Part shown: one piece after another, positions 6,321 through 12,779 of the stretch
Position numbering within the stretch: the first letter of the stretch is position 1
Layout of the letters: every line of letters begins with the position of its first letter
Assembly: GCA_947632255.1 (NCBI GenBank)
Contig: CANROL010000006.1
Coordinates: 1 to 18,411, forward strand
Length of the DNA: 18,411 bases
Direction: 5' to 3'
Source of the DNA: an uncultured Bacilli bacterium
GTDB lineage: Bacteria; Bacillota_I; Bacilli_A; RF39; UBA660
Notes under the pieces: model-generated
What the model was told of the DNA's origin: nothing
Database searches by the model: none
Seen by the model: only the letters and a program-made list of their open reading frames with translations
Made by a program: the position numbers and the translations under genes

Positions 6321-6325
6321 TATTC

Positions 6326-6354
6326 ATAATAACATAAAATAGAATTTTTTTCAA
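6326..6354 (-). promoter_or_regulatory. Extended -10 promoter of antisense RNA 2
   Basis: On the minus strand TTGAAA (6349-6354), a 17-bp spacer and TGT-TATTAT (-10 at 6326-6331). Confidence 0.7.
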
Positions 6355-6454
6355 GGGCGTTTTTCTAGTTGTGTTTTTCTAGTATATTATATTTAAGATT
6401 GAAAATATATCCCAAGAAAGAAAAAATAATTTTGGTAGATAATTAATAAATAAT

Positions 6455-6483
6455 TCATGAAAAAAGATGATAGGACATAAACT
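6455..6483 (+). promoter_or_regulatory. Possible SigE-like promoter of dac-spmAB operon
   Basis: CATAAACT (6476-6483) matches the SigE -10 consensus CATACAMT at seven of eight positions. TCAT at 6455-6458 gives a partial -35. The -10 ends exactly 6 nt before the GGTGAAG SD, which would make a very short leader. The matching box before spoIVFA has the same spacing. In B. subtilis dacB-spmA-spmB is SigE-dependent. Confidence 0.35.
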
Positions 6484-6500
6484 TATATGGGTGAAGAGCT

Positions 6501-7580
6501 ATTAAAAAGTTTATTGCTTTATTATTAATGTTAATTCCTTTAAATGTTCATGCGATTAGTGCAGAAAAAGCTATTGTGATGGATTTAAACAGTGGGCGTG
6601 TTTTATATGAACTTAAAAGTAATGAACCACGTTTAATTGCTTCAATTACCAAAATTATGACTTGTTTAATTGCCATTAATTATAGTGATTTAGATAAAAT
6701 TGTAGTGGTTGATGAAGATGTTTTAAAAGCATATGGTTCTAGTGTTTATTTAAGTGTGGGTGAAGAAATTAAATTAATAGATTTATTATATGGTTTAATG
6801 CTTCGAAGTGGAAATGATGCAGCGGTTGCGGTGGCTAAAACTGTTGCGGGTTCCGTAGATTCTTTTGTTTATTTAATGAATGAGTATGCAAAAACTATTG
6901 GGATGAAAAATACTAATTTTGTTAATCCTCATGGTTTAGATGTGAATGGTGTAGGTAATACCTCTACAGCTTATGATATGGCTTTATTAACTAAAGTAGC
7001 TATGCAAAATGAAACTTTTAAGAAAATATTTGGAACTAGAGAATATAAAGCTGAAAGTAATTTAAAGACTTATAATTGGGAAGGTAAAAATAAATTATTT
7101 GGAATGTATCAATATACAACCGGAGGGAAGACTGGTTATACTATGGCCGCGAATAGAACATTAGTTACGACTGCGAGTAAAGATAATAAAAATTTAGTAG
7201 TTGTTACTTTAAATGATGGTAATGATTTTAATGATCATAAAGAGTTATATGAAACTTATTTTAATAAATATGAAGCAGTACTAGCTATAGATAAAAATAA
7301 TTTTAAAATAGATGATACTTATTATCAAAATATTGATTTTTATGTTAAAGAAGATTATTATGCTTTAGTAACTAAAGAAGAACAAAAAGACTTAAAAATA
7401 GATATAAATATTTATAAATATGATAAAGTTATTGATGATATTAAAATTGGGGAAGCTAAAGTAATGCTTAAAGATACTTTACTTAAAAATATTAGTATAT
7501 ATGCTAAAAATAAAAAAACTAAGGAAGAAACACCAAAGAAATCTTTTTGGCAAAAATTATTAGGGTGGTTTAAATGGTAA
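6501..7580 (+). CDS. dacB: D-Ala-D-Ala carboxypeptidase (DacB/DacF type), ATT start
   Basis: This penicillin-binding protein trims pentapeptide stems of peptidoglycan outside the membrane. The active-site motifs are complete: SITK (Ser48, Lys51), SGN (Ser103-Asn105) and KTG (from Lys210), counted from the ATT start. The C-terminus ends in a Trp/Lys-rich amphipathic stretch (KSFWQKLLGWFKW) typical of membrane association in this family. The first ATG (6528) would begin inside the signal peptide. Extending upstream gives KKFIALLLMLIPLNVHA, a complete signal sequence with cleavage after VHA, and an in-frame TGA at 6492 limits the choice. ATT at 6501 sits four bases after GGTGAAG, the same spacing as other starts here. 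The gene overlaps spmA by 7 bp, matching the Bacillus dacB-spmA-spmB order. DacF is the alternative name. Confidence 0.85.
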   Translation: MKKFIALLLMLIPLNVHAISAEKAIVMDLNSGRVLYELKSNEPRLIASITKIMTCLIAINYSDLDKIVVVDEDVLKAYGSSVYLSVGEEIKLIDLLYGLMLRSGNDAAVAVAKTVAGSVDSFVYLMNEYAKTIGMKNTNFVNPHGLDVNGVGNTSTAYDMALLTKVAMQNETFKKIFGTREYKAESNLKTYNWEGKNKLFGMYQYTTGGKTGYTMAANRTLVTTASKDNKNLVVVTLNDGNDFNDHKELYETYFNKYEAVLAIDKNNFKIDDTYYQNIDFYVKEDYYALVTKEEQKDLKIDINIYKYDKVIDDIKIGEAKVMLKDTLLKNISIYAKNKKTKEETPKKSFWQKLLGWFKW

Positions 7581-8155
7581 ATATTATTTGGGCTGGTTTA
7601 ATTATTATTGCCATAGTATATTCTTTAATAACGGGGAATTTTGATGTCATCAATAATGGAATACTAAAACATGCTTCAAGTGGAGTTAATTTAGTTTTAG
7701 AAATGATGCCTTTAATAATTCTTTGGACTGGTATTATGAAAATCGCCGAAGCATCAGGGTTATTAAATAGTTTTTCAAGATTATTGAATCCCATTTTAAG
7801 TAAGCTTTTTCCTAGTTTAGATAAAGACCATAAAGCATTAGGTTATATGGCAAGTAATATTGCTGCGAATATGCTGGGGCTAGGAAGTGCCGCGACCCCT
7901 TTTGGTTTAAAAGCTATGCAAGAATTACAAAAAGATAATCCTAAAAAAGATACCGCGACTGAGGCTATGATTACTTTTTTAGTTTTAAATACAGGAGGAG
8001 TTACGATTATACCTACCACGGTTATTGCTCTTAGAATAGCATCAGGGAGTAGAAATCCTACGGAAATAATTATTACTAGTATTTTAGCAACACTTGCCTC
8101 AAGTATATCAGGTTTACTTTTAGATTATATGATAAGGAGGAAAAATAAAAGATGA
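7574..8155 (+). CDS. spmA: Spore maturation protein A
   Basis: SpmA is a polytopic membrane protein with a nucleoside-recognition (Gate) type domain, needed in Bacillus for spore core dehydration and heat resistance. The 193-residue product has about five membrane helices. Characteristic blocks are ASSGVNLVLEMMPLIILWTGIMKIAEASGLL, LGYMASNIAANMLGLGSAATPFGLKAMQELQ and FLVLNTGGVTIIPTTVIALR. The length is normal. The ATG lies inside the end of the carboxypeptidase gene, and its TGA overlaps the spmB ATG (ATGA), indicating coupled translation of the three genes. Its transport substrate is not known from sequence. Expression in the mother cell is expected by analogy with SigE-driven dacB-spmAB. Confidence 0.95.
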   Translation: MVNIIWAGLIIIAIVYSLITGNFDVINNGILKHASSGVNLVLEMMPLIILWTGIMKIAEASGLLNSFSRLLNPILSKLFPSLDKDHKALGYMASNIAANMLGLGSAATPFGLKAMQELQKDNPKKDTATEAMITFLVLNTGGVTIIPTTVIALRIASGSRNPTEIIITSILATLASSISGLLLDYMIRRKNKR

Positions 8156-8670
8156 ATATTTTGTCGAAAATTATTATTCCTTTATTTGTTTTTTTAATAA
8201 TTATTTATGGAGCTAAAAAGAAAGTAAATGTTTATGATACTTTTTTAGAAGGTGCTAAAGAAGGTTTAATCATGGTTTTTCATATTACACCAACAATTAT
8301 AGCTATGGTTTTCGCAGTTAATATATTTTTAGATAGTAATTTTTTAACTTGGGCTTTAAATTTTTTAAAACCTTTATTTGCTTTAACAAAAATACCGATG
8401 GAAATTTTGCCAATGGCTATATTAAGACCAATAAGTGGCTCGGCAACACTAGCCATTATGAATGACATATTTCTTACTTTTGGCCCCGATAGTTTTATTG
8501 GAAGACTTGCTAGTACTTTACAAGGTTGTACTGATACAACAATTTATGTCTTAGCTCTATATTTTGGCAGTATTAAAGTAACTAAAAGTCGTTATGCTTT
8601 AAAGGTCGGTTTATTTGCCGATTTAATGGGGATAATTGCCGCCTTTATAATTACGAAAATATTTTTTTAA
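8152..8670 (+). CDS. spmB: Spore maturation protein B
   Basis: SpmB is the partner of SpmA in spore maturation, also a Gate-domain membrane protein. The 172-residue product has about five hydrophobic helices and the family blocks ILRPISGSATLAIMNDIF and TLQGCTDTTIYVLALYFGS, followed by SRYALKVGLFADLMGI. The length is typical. The start ATG overlaps the spmA stop by 4 bp. SD AAGGAGG lies at 8136-8142 in the end of spmA, a strong site. It is last in the dac-spmA-spmB operon. An AT-only inverted repeat just after the stop is a poor terminator, so read-through into the next operon cannot be excluded. Confidence 0.95.
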   Translation: MNILSKIIIPLFVFLIIIYGAKKKVNVYDTFLEGAKEGLIMVFHITPTIIAMVFAVNIFLDSNFLTWALNFLKPLFALTKIPMEILPMAILRPISGSATLAIMNDIFLTFGPDSFIGRLASTLQGCTDTTIYVLALYFGSIKVTKSRYALKVGLFADLMGIIAAFIITKIFF

Positions 8671-8684
8671 ATAAATAATTTATT

Positions 8685-8717
8685 TCGACAATTTTTTTAT
8701 ACTTGCTATGCTATACT
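8685..8717 (+). promoter_or_regulatory. Vegetative promoter with tandem extended -10 boxes
   Basis: TCGACA (8685-8690) lies 16 bp before TGC-TATGCT (-10 at 8707-8712). A second box, TGC-TATACT (8712-8717), overlaps it. Both have the TGn extension. This would drive the SpoIIB-like/mreCD/spoIVFAB gene run. Confidence 0.6.
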
Positions 8718-8734
8718 AAAAATGGTGAAGATAA

Positions 8735-9184
8735 TTGAAACAAAATATGAAAGTTTTTTTAGTAGCTTTATTAATTGGAGGTATAGTTACTTACTTTTTT
8801 GCTTATAAATTTGATAAAAGAATTATTACTGAAGCTTTAGAACCTAAAGTTACTTATTTTTATGTTGGTTCATATAATAATTTAGATATAGCTCAAAATA
8901 AAAAGAATAATTATCAAAATGCGCTTATTTATAATGATAAAGGAATATACAAAATAATTATTGGGGTATATCAAGATAAAGATGTTATTAATTTAATGAG
9001 AAGTTATTTTAATGATTTAGGAATTAAATATCAAGAAGAAGAAATGAAAATAAATAGTGATTTTATTAAAGCTATTGAAGCTTATCAATTATTAATTAAA
9101 AGTAGTGAAGTTAGTTATTATGAAAGTATTAATAATTCAATCTTAAAAGTATTTAATACTTATTTAGAGCCATATTATAAATAG
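8735..9184 (+). CDS. Membrane-anchored SPOR-like protein, SpoIIB-position
   Basis: The 149-residue product has one N-terminal membrane helix (about residues 6-25) and a small extracytoplasmic domain. Residues about 38-105 (TYFYVGSYNNLDIAQNKKNN, then IYKIIIGVYQDKDVINLMRSYFNDLGIKYQ) have the strand-helix-strand-strand-helix pattern of a SPOR domain, which binds denuded septal peptidoglycan. In B. subtilis spoIIB, a SPOR-domain septal protein of sporulation, lies upstream of mreBCD, and here this gene sits directly before mreC. The SpoIIB relation is therefore inference from position plus fold resemblance. It starts at TTG, four bases after GGTGAAG; an internal ATG four codons later is possible. 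The gene ends 11 bp before mreC. Confidence 0.7.
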   Translation: MKQNMKVFLVALLIGGIVTYFFAYKFDKRIITEALEPKVTYFYVGSYNNLDIAQNKKNNYQNALIYNDKGIYKIIIGVYQDKDVINLMRSYFNDLGIKYQEEEMKINSDFIKAIEAYQLLIKSSEVSYYESINNSILKVFNTYLEPYYK

Positions 9185-9195
9185 GTGGTTTAAAA

Positions 9196-9825
9196 GTGAA
9201 AGATAAAATATTTTATATATCTTTACTCTTTATTTATATTTTAGTCTTAAGTAAAGATAGCCTATTATATTTAATTAAAGCAAAAGAAATAAATTTAAAT
9301 AATTATAAAGATACTTATTATGAAAAAGAATATGATGATTTAAGTAAAATGTTAGATCTTAAAAATACTAGTTATAATATTAAATATGGAAGAATTATTT
9401 TAAGAAAGATAAATGATTTTTATAATAAAGTTGATATTAATTTAGGCTATGATGAAATAAAAAAAGGGGATATTGTAGTTAATGAATTAGGTTTAATTGG
9501 GATAGTTAATAAAACTTATCAAAATTATAGTACTGTTAATTTAATTACAAATAATGATATAAATATTTCGGTGAAAATAAATGAGGGATATGGCATATTA
9601 AGAGCTAAAAATAATAAATTAGTTGTTCAAGATTTAAAACTAGATAAAACTGTAAATGAAGGGGATAAAGTATATACCTCTGGTCTTACAAATATTAAAG
9701 AAGGTATTTTAATTGGGACTGTTAAAAAGGTTTTAAAAGATGATTTAGAACTAGATTATGAAATAGAAGTAGAACCAAGTGTTAATTTTTATAATTTAAA
9801 GTTTATTGGGGTTATTAACTCATGA
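9196..9825 (+). CDS. mreC: Rod shape-determining protein MreC
   Basis: MreC is a bitopic membrane protein that links the MreB/RodZ cytoskeleton to extracellular peptidoglycan synthases during elongation. The 209-residue product has one N-terminal helix (about residues 5-27). The beta-barrel domains follow: YGRIILRKINDFYNKVDINLGYDEIKKGDIVVNE, GLIGIVNKTYQNYSTVNLITNNDINISVKI and DLKLDKTVNEGDKVYTSGLTNIKEGILIGTVKKV, all recognisable MreC blocks. It is shorter than typical MreC (about 260-300 residues), with a reduced coiled-coil region. It starts at GTG with SD AGGTGG, and its stop overlaps the next ATG (ATGA). mreB is absent just upstream, unlike in Bacillus. Confidence 0.88.
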   Translation: MKDKIFYISLLFIYILVLSKDSLLYLIKAKEINLNNYKDTYYEKEYDDLSKMLDLKNTSYNIKYGRIILRKINDFYNKVDINLGYDEIKKGDIVVNELGLIGIVNKTYQNYSTVNLITNNDINISVKINEGYGILRAKNNKLVVQDLKLDKTVNEGDKVYTSGLTNIKEGILIGTVKKVLKDDLELDYEIEVEPSVNFYNLKFIGVINS

Positions 9826-10226
9826 TTTTTTTAGTATTAGATTTAGTTTTAAGTTATTTTTTTAAATATCCAACTTATTTAATTTTGTTAAATATTTTAT
9901 TTATAAAGAAAAAAGATTATTCTAAATTAGTTATTATAACTTTAATATTAGATTTATTAATTTTAAATACTTATTTTTTAAATACTTTAATTATTTTAGG
10001 ATTATTCTTTTTATATAAAAAAAGTAAAATTATGAAAATAAATTTATTTAGTTTTATTTTATCTATTAGTTTAATATATATATTTTATTTATTAATATTA
10101 GGTTTAGTTTTAAAATATAGTTTTATTTATATATTAGGTTTTATTATTAAAAATTATTTAGTTAATTTGGGCTTTTATATATTAAGTTATAAAATTGGTT
10201 ATAAAAGCATAAAATTAGCTAGGTGA
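9822..10226 (+). CDS. mreD: MreD-like membrane protein
   Basis: This 134-residue, extremely hydrophobic protein has about four to five membrane helices separated by short Lys-rich loops (KKKDYSK, YKKSKIMK). It is called MreD because of its position directly after and overlapping mreC, its size and helix content, and a following spoIVFAB pair as in Bacillus. MreD is poorly conserved, so sequence alone would not be decisive, and I see no unique motif. In the family it works with MreC in the elongation complex. The protein is about 20-30 residues shorter than usual. Start ATG overlaps the mreC TGA. Confidence 0.75.
   Translation: MIFLVLDLVLSYFFKYPTYLILLNILFIKKKDYSKLVIITLILDLLILNTYFLNTLIILGLFFLYKKSKIMKINLFSFILSISLIYIFYLLILGLVLKYSFIYILGFIIKNYLVNLGFYILSYKIGYKSIKLAR
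10187..10215 (+). promoter_or_regulatory. Possible internal SigE-like promoter of spoIVFAB
   Basis: CATAAAAT (10208-10215) matches SigE -10 consensus CATACAMT at seven of eight positions, and an upstream TTATAAA (10187-10193) gives a partial -35. It ends exactly 6 nt before GGTGAAG, as in the box before the dac gene. It is weak alone; the shared spacing makes it worth noting. Confidence 0.3.
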
Positions 10227-10232
10227 AGAAAG

Positions 10233-10862
10233 ATGGACGTCGAAGAAATAATTAAAAAAAATAAATTAAAAAGAAATAGTTATGTTAAAGATAGTAAAGA
10301 AGTATTACCAAATAAAATAAAGTATTTAAAAAATTTAATTTCACGAACTTTAATAACTATTATTTTAGTTTTAGGTAGTTTAATATTTACAAAAATTAGT
10401 ACTTCTAATAAAGAATTATATCAAAAATATGTTTTAACAGATTCACTTGCTTTTACCAAAATAAATAAAATATTTGATAAATATTTAGGAAAGACAGATA
10501 TATTAGATAATAAAGAAGAATCTAATGAGACAAGTGTTTTTAATGCTATTAATTATAGTAATATTGAAGCTTATAAAAATGGTTTTAAATTAAATGTTAA
10601 TGCGGGAGAAGCTATTAATGTAATTACAAGTGGTATTGTAGTTTACAATGGGGATAAAGATGACTTAGGAAGTACTATTATTATCCAGGGAAATGATGGA
10701 GTAGATATATGGTATTCAAATATAACTGATGCTGATATAAAAGTTTATGATTATATTGAATCAGGAGCTATCCTGGGTATTTCTAATAGTGATTTTATAA
10801 TCTTAACTATAATTAAAGATGGCAAATATTTAACTTATGAAGAATATATGGCCCTTATTTAA
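10233..10862 (+). CDS. spoIVFA: SpoIVFA-like inhibitor of SpoIVFB (degenerate M23 domain)
   Basis: In Bacillus SpoIVFA anchors and restrains the intramembrane protease SpoIVFB in the outer forespore membrane until SigG-dependent signalling. The 209-residue product has a cytoplasmic basic N-terminus, one membrane helix (about residues 37-54) and a C-terminal LytM/M23-like domain (about 125-205). The LytM region contains GEAINVITSGIVVYNGD, STIIIQGNDGVDIWYSNI and KVYDYIESGAILGIS. The M23 zinc ligands are absent (Gly where IIxH is expected, no HxH), as in SpoIVFA rather than active endopeptidases. It overlaps spoIVFB by 26 bp and lies 6 bp after mreD. Start ATG is four bases after GGTGAAG. Neighbourhood and domain state agree on the name. 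Confidence 0.87.
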   Translation: MDVEEIIKKNKLKRNSYVKDSKEVLPNKIKYLKNLISRTLITIILVLGSLIFTKISTSNKELYQKYVLTDSLAFTKINKIFDKYLGKTDILDNKEESNETSVFNAINYSNIEAYKNGFKLNVNAGEAINVITSGIVVYNGDKDDLGSTIIIQGNDGVDIWYSNITDADIKVYDYIESGAILGISNSDFIILTIIKDGKYLTYEEYMALI

Positions 10863-11607
10863 AATTAATTATGCTACTTATTTTATAATATTATCTTTTT
10901 TACTCACTGGTTTAATTAAAAATATTATACTTATTTTAGTAATTATTATAACTCATGAATTAGGACATATTTTAATGATTAAATTATTAAATTATGAAAT
11001 TATAAAAGTAGAAATATATCCTATGGGAGGAGTTACAACAATCAAAAAAGAAGTTAATAGTCCTATTAAACATGATTTACTTATTGCTATAATGGGTATT
11101 ATAATGCAAATTATATTAGGTTTTTTATTTGGCATTTTTTTTAAATATAATCTTATTTCCAGGAATACTTTTAATTTATTTAATACTTACAATAAAACTA
11201 TTATGTTATTTAATTTAATACCTATTATTCCTTTAGATGGATATCATATTTTAAATAGTATTGGAGAAATATTTTTTTCTTTTAAAACATCTTTTTATTT
11301 AAGTTTAATTATTAGTATTATAAGTATTTTTTTATTTATTGTTAAAACGGGAATATTTAGTTTAAATAATTATTTAGTAATAAGTTTTTTAATATATAAA
11401 ATAATTATGGAATATAAAAATTTTAAATTTATTTATCTTAAGTTTTTATTAGAAAGATTAATTAATAATTTTAAATTTAGAAAAATTAAATATAATTCAA
11501 AAATAAATTTAAATTATTTAAAGAAAGATACTTATCATTATTTTAAAAATAAAGATGGTGTTTATTCAGAAAAAAAGATATTAGAAAATAAGTTTAAAAA
11601 ATATTAA
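10837..11607 (+). CDS. spoIVFB: SpoIVFB-like M50 intramembrane metalloprotease
   Basis: SpoIVFB is the site-2-type protease that releases SigK from pro-SigK in the mother cell. The 256-residue product has the zinc motif HELGH (His40, Glu41, His44) within a membrane helix, the YPMGG block, and NLIPIIPLDG with metal-binding Asp134. About six membrane helices are followed by a C-terminal soluble part rich in Lys and Asn. A small regulatory domain (CBS in Bacillus) would lie there, but I see no CBS features. The ATG lies within spoIVFA, with no clear SD, so coupled translation is likely. SigK itself is not in the window, so the substrate is inferred. Confidence 0.9.
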   Translation: MKNIWPLFKINYATYFIILSFLLTGLIKNIILILVIIITHELGHILMIKLLNYEIIKVEIYPMGGVTTIKKEVNSPIKHDLLIAIMGIIMQIILGFLFGIFFKYNLISRNTFNLFNTYNKTIMLFNLIPIIPLDGYHILNSIGEIFFSFKTSFYLSLIISIISIFLFIVKTGIFSLNNYLVISFLIYKIIMEYKNFKFIYLKFLLERLINNFKFRKIKYNSKINLNYLKKDTYHYFKNKDGVYSEKKILENKFKKY

Positions 11608-11636
11608 TTGGCATTTTAAGAAAAATAAGTTATAAT
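11608..11636 (+). promoter_or_regulatory. SigA promoter of Fic-like gene
   Basis: TTGGCA (11608-11613), a 17-bp spacer and TATAAT (11631-11636), beginning one base after the spoIVFB stop codon. SD AAAGGAG follows. The Fic-like gene therefore has its own vegetative promoter. Confidence 0.75.
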
Positions 11637-11663
11637 AAGATAAAGAAAGGAGTTAATAAAATT

Positions 11664-12335
11664 ATGGATAATAAGTTTAATTTAACTCGTGAACAAAATA
11701 TATTTATTGCCAAAAGAAATATTGTTGATTATATTTGGAAAAGTGCTAATTTAGAAGGTATTAAAGTAACATATTTAGAAACACAAGTTATTTATGATGG
11801 AGGAATTGTAAATGGTTTATCAGTAGATAATATTATTGCTATAAATAATTTAAAATATGCTTGGAAATTTATTTTAGAAAATGATAGTTTAGCTAATGAT
11901 ATTAATACTTTATATTATCTTCATAAATTAGTTTGTGATAAATTAGTTTTAGAGCAAAATTTAGGGAAATTAAGAACAACACCAGTAAATATTGGAGGAA
12001 CTAGTTGGCAACCTAATTTTCCTTTTGAAAGTAAAATAAAGGAAGAATTAGAAGAAATATTAAAACAAGAAGAGGCAAGTAAAACTGAAATTGCTATTGA
12101 GATAATGCTTTATGTTATGCGAAGTCAAATGTTTATTGATGGAAATAAAAGAGTGGCTATGCTTTTTGCTAATAAAATAATGATTGAGAATGGATGTGGA
12201 ATTATTTCCATTGCTCAAGAAAATCAAGCTACTTTTTATGAAAAATTAATTAATTTATATGAAACAGGGGATAATAAAGCTTTAAAAGAATGGATTTATG
12301 AGACTTGTATAGATGGGATAAATATTAATAATTAA
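11664..12335 (+). CDS. Fic-fold protein lacking motif histidine
   Basis: Fic proteins usually transfer AMP or another group from a nucleotide to a target hydroxyl. The 223-residue product has an N-terminal helix with SANLEG (Ser27 to Gly32), matching the inhibitory motif (S/T)xxxE(G/N). A flap-like GKLRTTPVNIGGTSWQPNFP and the core QMFIDGNKRVAMLFANKIM follow. The canonical core is HxFxDGNGR; here Gln155 replaces His and Lys162 replaces the second Gly, while Phe157, Asp159, Gly160, Asn161 and Arg163 remain. Classical AMP transfer needs the His, so activity is doubtful. Related Gln-variant Fic proteins do occur in Bacillota, so this need not be decay. It has its own promoter and interrupts the spoIVFB-rplU neighbourhood. 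No antitoxin-like partner gene is adjacent. Confidence 0.88.
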   Translation: MDNKFNLTREQNIFIAKRNIVDYIWKSANLEGIKVTYLETQVIYDGGIVNGLSVDNIIAINNLKYAWKFILENDSLANDINTLYYLHKLVCDKLVLEQNLGKLRTTPVNIGGTSWQPNFPFESKIKEELEEILKQEEASKTEIAIEIMLYVMRSQMFIDGNKRVAMLFANKIMIENGCGIISIAQENQATFYEKLINLYETGDNKALKEWIYETCIDGININN

Positions 12336-12351
12336 TTTAAGCATTTTCTAT

Positions 12352-12380
12352 TTGACAAATAAATATAAATTTGTTAGAAT
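12352..12380 (+). promoter_or_regulatory. Strong SigA promoter of rplU-prp-rpmA operon
   Basis: TTGACA (12352-12357), a 17-bp spacer and TAGAAT (12375-12380) preceded by TGT, an extended -10. The promoter lies about 100 bp before rplU. Confidence 0.85.
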
Positions 12381-12387
12381 TATAAAC

Positions 12388-12470
12388 GTTGAATGCATTT
12401 AGTATTCGGAAAAAACCGCTCAAAAATGGTTTAAAAACATTATGTACCATTATGGCGCGTCTTAAAAAAA
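12388..12470 (+). promoter_or_regulatory. L21 leader-type 5' UTR
   Basis: The ~85-nt leader between promoter and rplU SD has paired elements: CGG/CCG around an A-loop (12407-12418) and AATGGT (12425-12430) with ACCATT (12446-12451), then the GC-rich GGCGCG stretch near 12455. Position and structure agree with the ribosomal protein L21 leader of Bacillota, an autoregulatory RNA. I assign it from context and pairing, not from a covariance search. Confidence 0.6.
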
Positions 12471-12482
12471 GGAGGAATGAAT

Positions 12483-12779
12483 ATGAAAGCAGTATTTACA
12501 ACTGGTGGGAAACAATATTATGTTGCGGAAAATGATGTAATTTATGTAGAAAAATTACCTAATGAAGTTGGTAGTGAAGTCGTATTTACAGAAGTTTTAG
12601 CAATTGGGGATAAAGTTGGTACACCATATGTTGAAGGTGCAAAGGTTGTATGCCAAGTTGAAAAACAAGGTCGCCAAAAGAAAATAAAGGTATTTAAATA
12701 TCGTCCAAAGAAAAAATATCGCAAAACTCAAGGTCATAGACAACCATATACTAAATTAGTTGTTAAAAAAATTGGTTAA
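12483..12779 (+). CDS. rplU: 50S ribosomal protein L21
   Basis: L21 is a large-subunit protein binding 23S rRNA domain I. The sequence MKAVFTTGGKQYYVAENDVI, then EVLAIGDKVGTPYVEGAKVVCQVEKQGR and KVFKYRPKKKYRKTQGHRQPYT, is unmistakable. I choose ATG 12483 (98 residues) rather than ATG 12477: it sits seven bases after SD GGAGG (12471-12475) and gives the family's usual M-x-A-V/I-x-x-T-G-G-K-Q-Y start, whereas 12477 lies only one base after the SD. It is first gene of rplU-prp-rpmA, with prp starting 1 bp after the stop. Confidence 0.98.
   Translation: MKAVFTTGGKQYYVAENDVIYVEKLPNEVGSEVVFTEVLAIGDKVGTPYVEGAKVVCQVEKQGRQKKIKVFKYRPKKKYRKTQGHRQPYTKLVVKKIG

Larger units (their letters stand above)
6026..6372. 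repeat. ~345-bp tandem unit, copy 2 (peptide/antisense RNA locus)
   Basis: This is the second copy, offset 386 bp from the first and separated from it by about 41 bp of AT-rich spacer with no recognisable element. All functional elements of copy 1 are retained. A short extra duplication of GTTTTTCTAG follows at its right edge. Confidence 0.9.

Noticed and set aside
5640..6372. Insertion element, MITE or CRISPR explanation for the tandem repeats
   Set aside because: There are no transposase, terminal inverted repeats or target duplications, and only two long units. Internal promoters, SDs and ORFs explain the conservation.
8671..8687. AT-only inverted repeat after spmB as a terminator
   Set aside because: The arms AAATAAA/TTTATTT have no G-C pairs and no adjacent T-tract, so it is too weak to call.
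10233..10862. Active M23 endopeptidase
   Set aside because: The zinc-binding His/Asp and HxH residues are missing, and the gene sits directly before spoIVFB, so SpoIVFA fits better.
7570..12724. Minus-strand frames at 7570-7794, 8280-8468 and 12542-12724
   Set aside because: Each lies wholly opposite a well-identified gene (spmA, spmB, rplU) and has no SD or sensible product.
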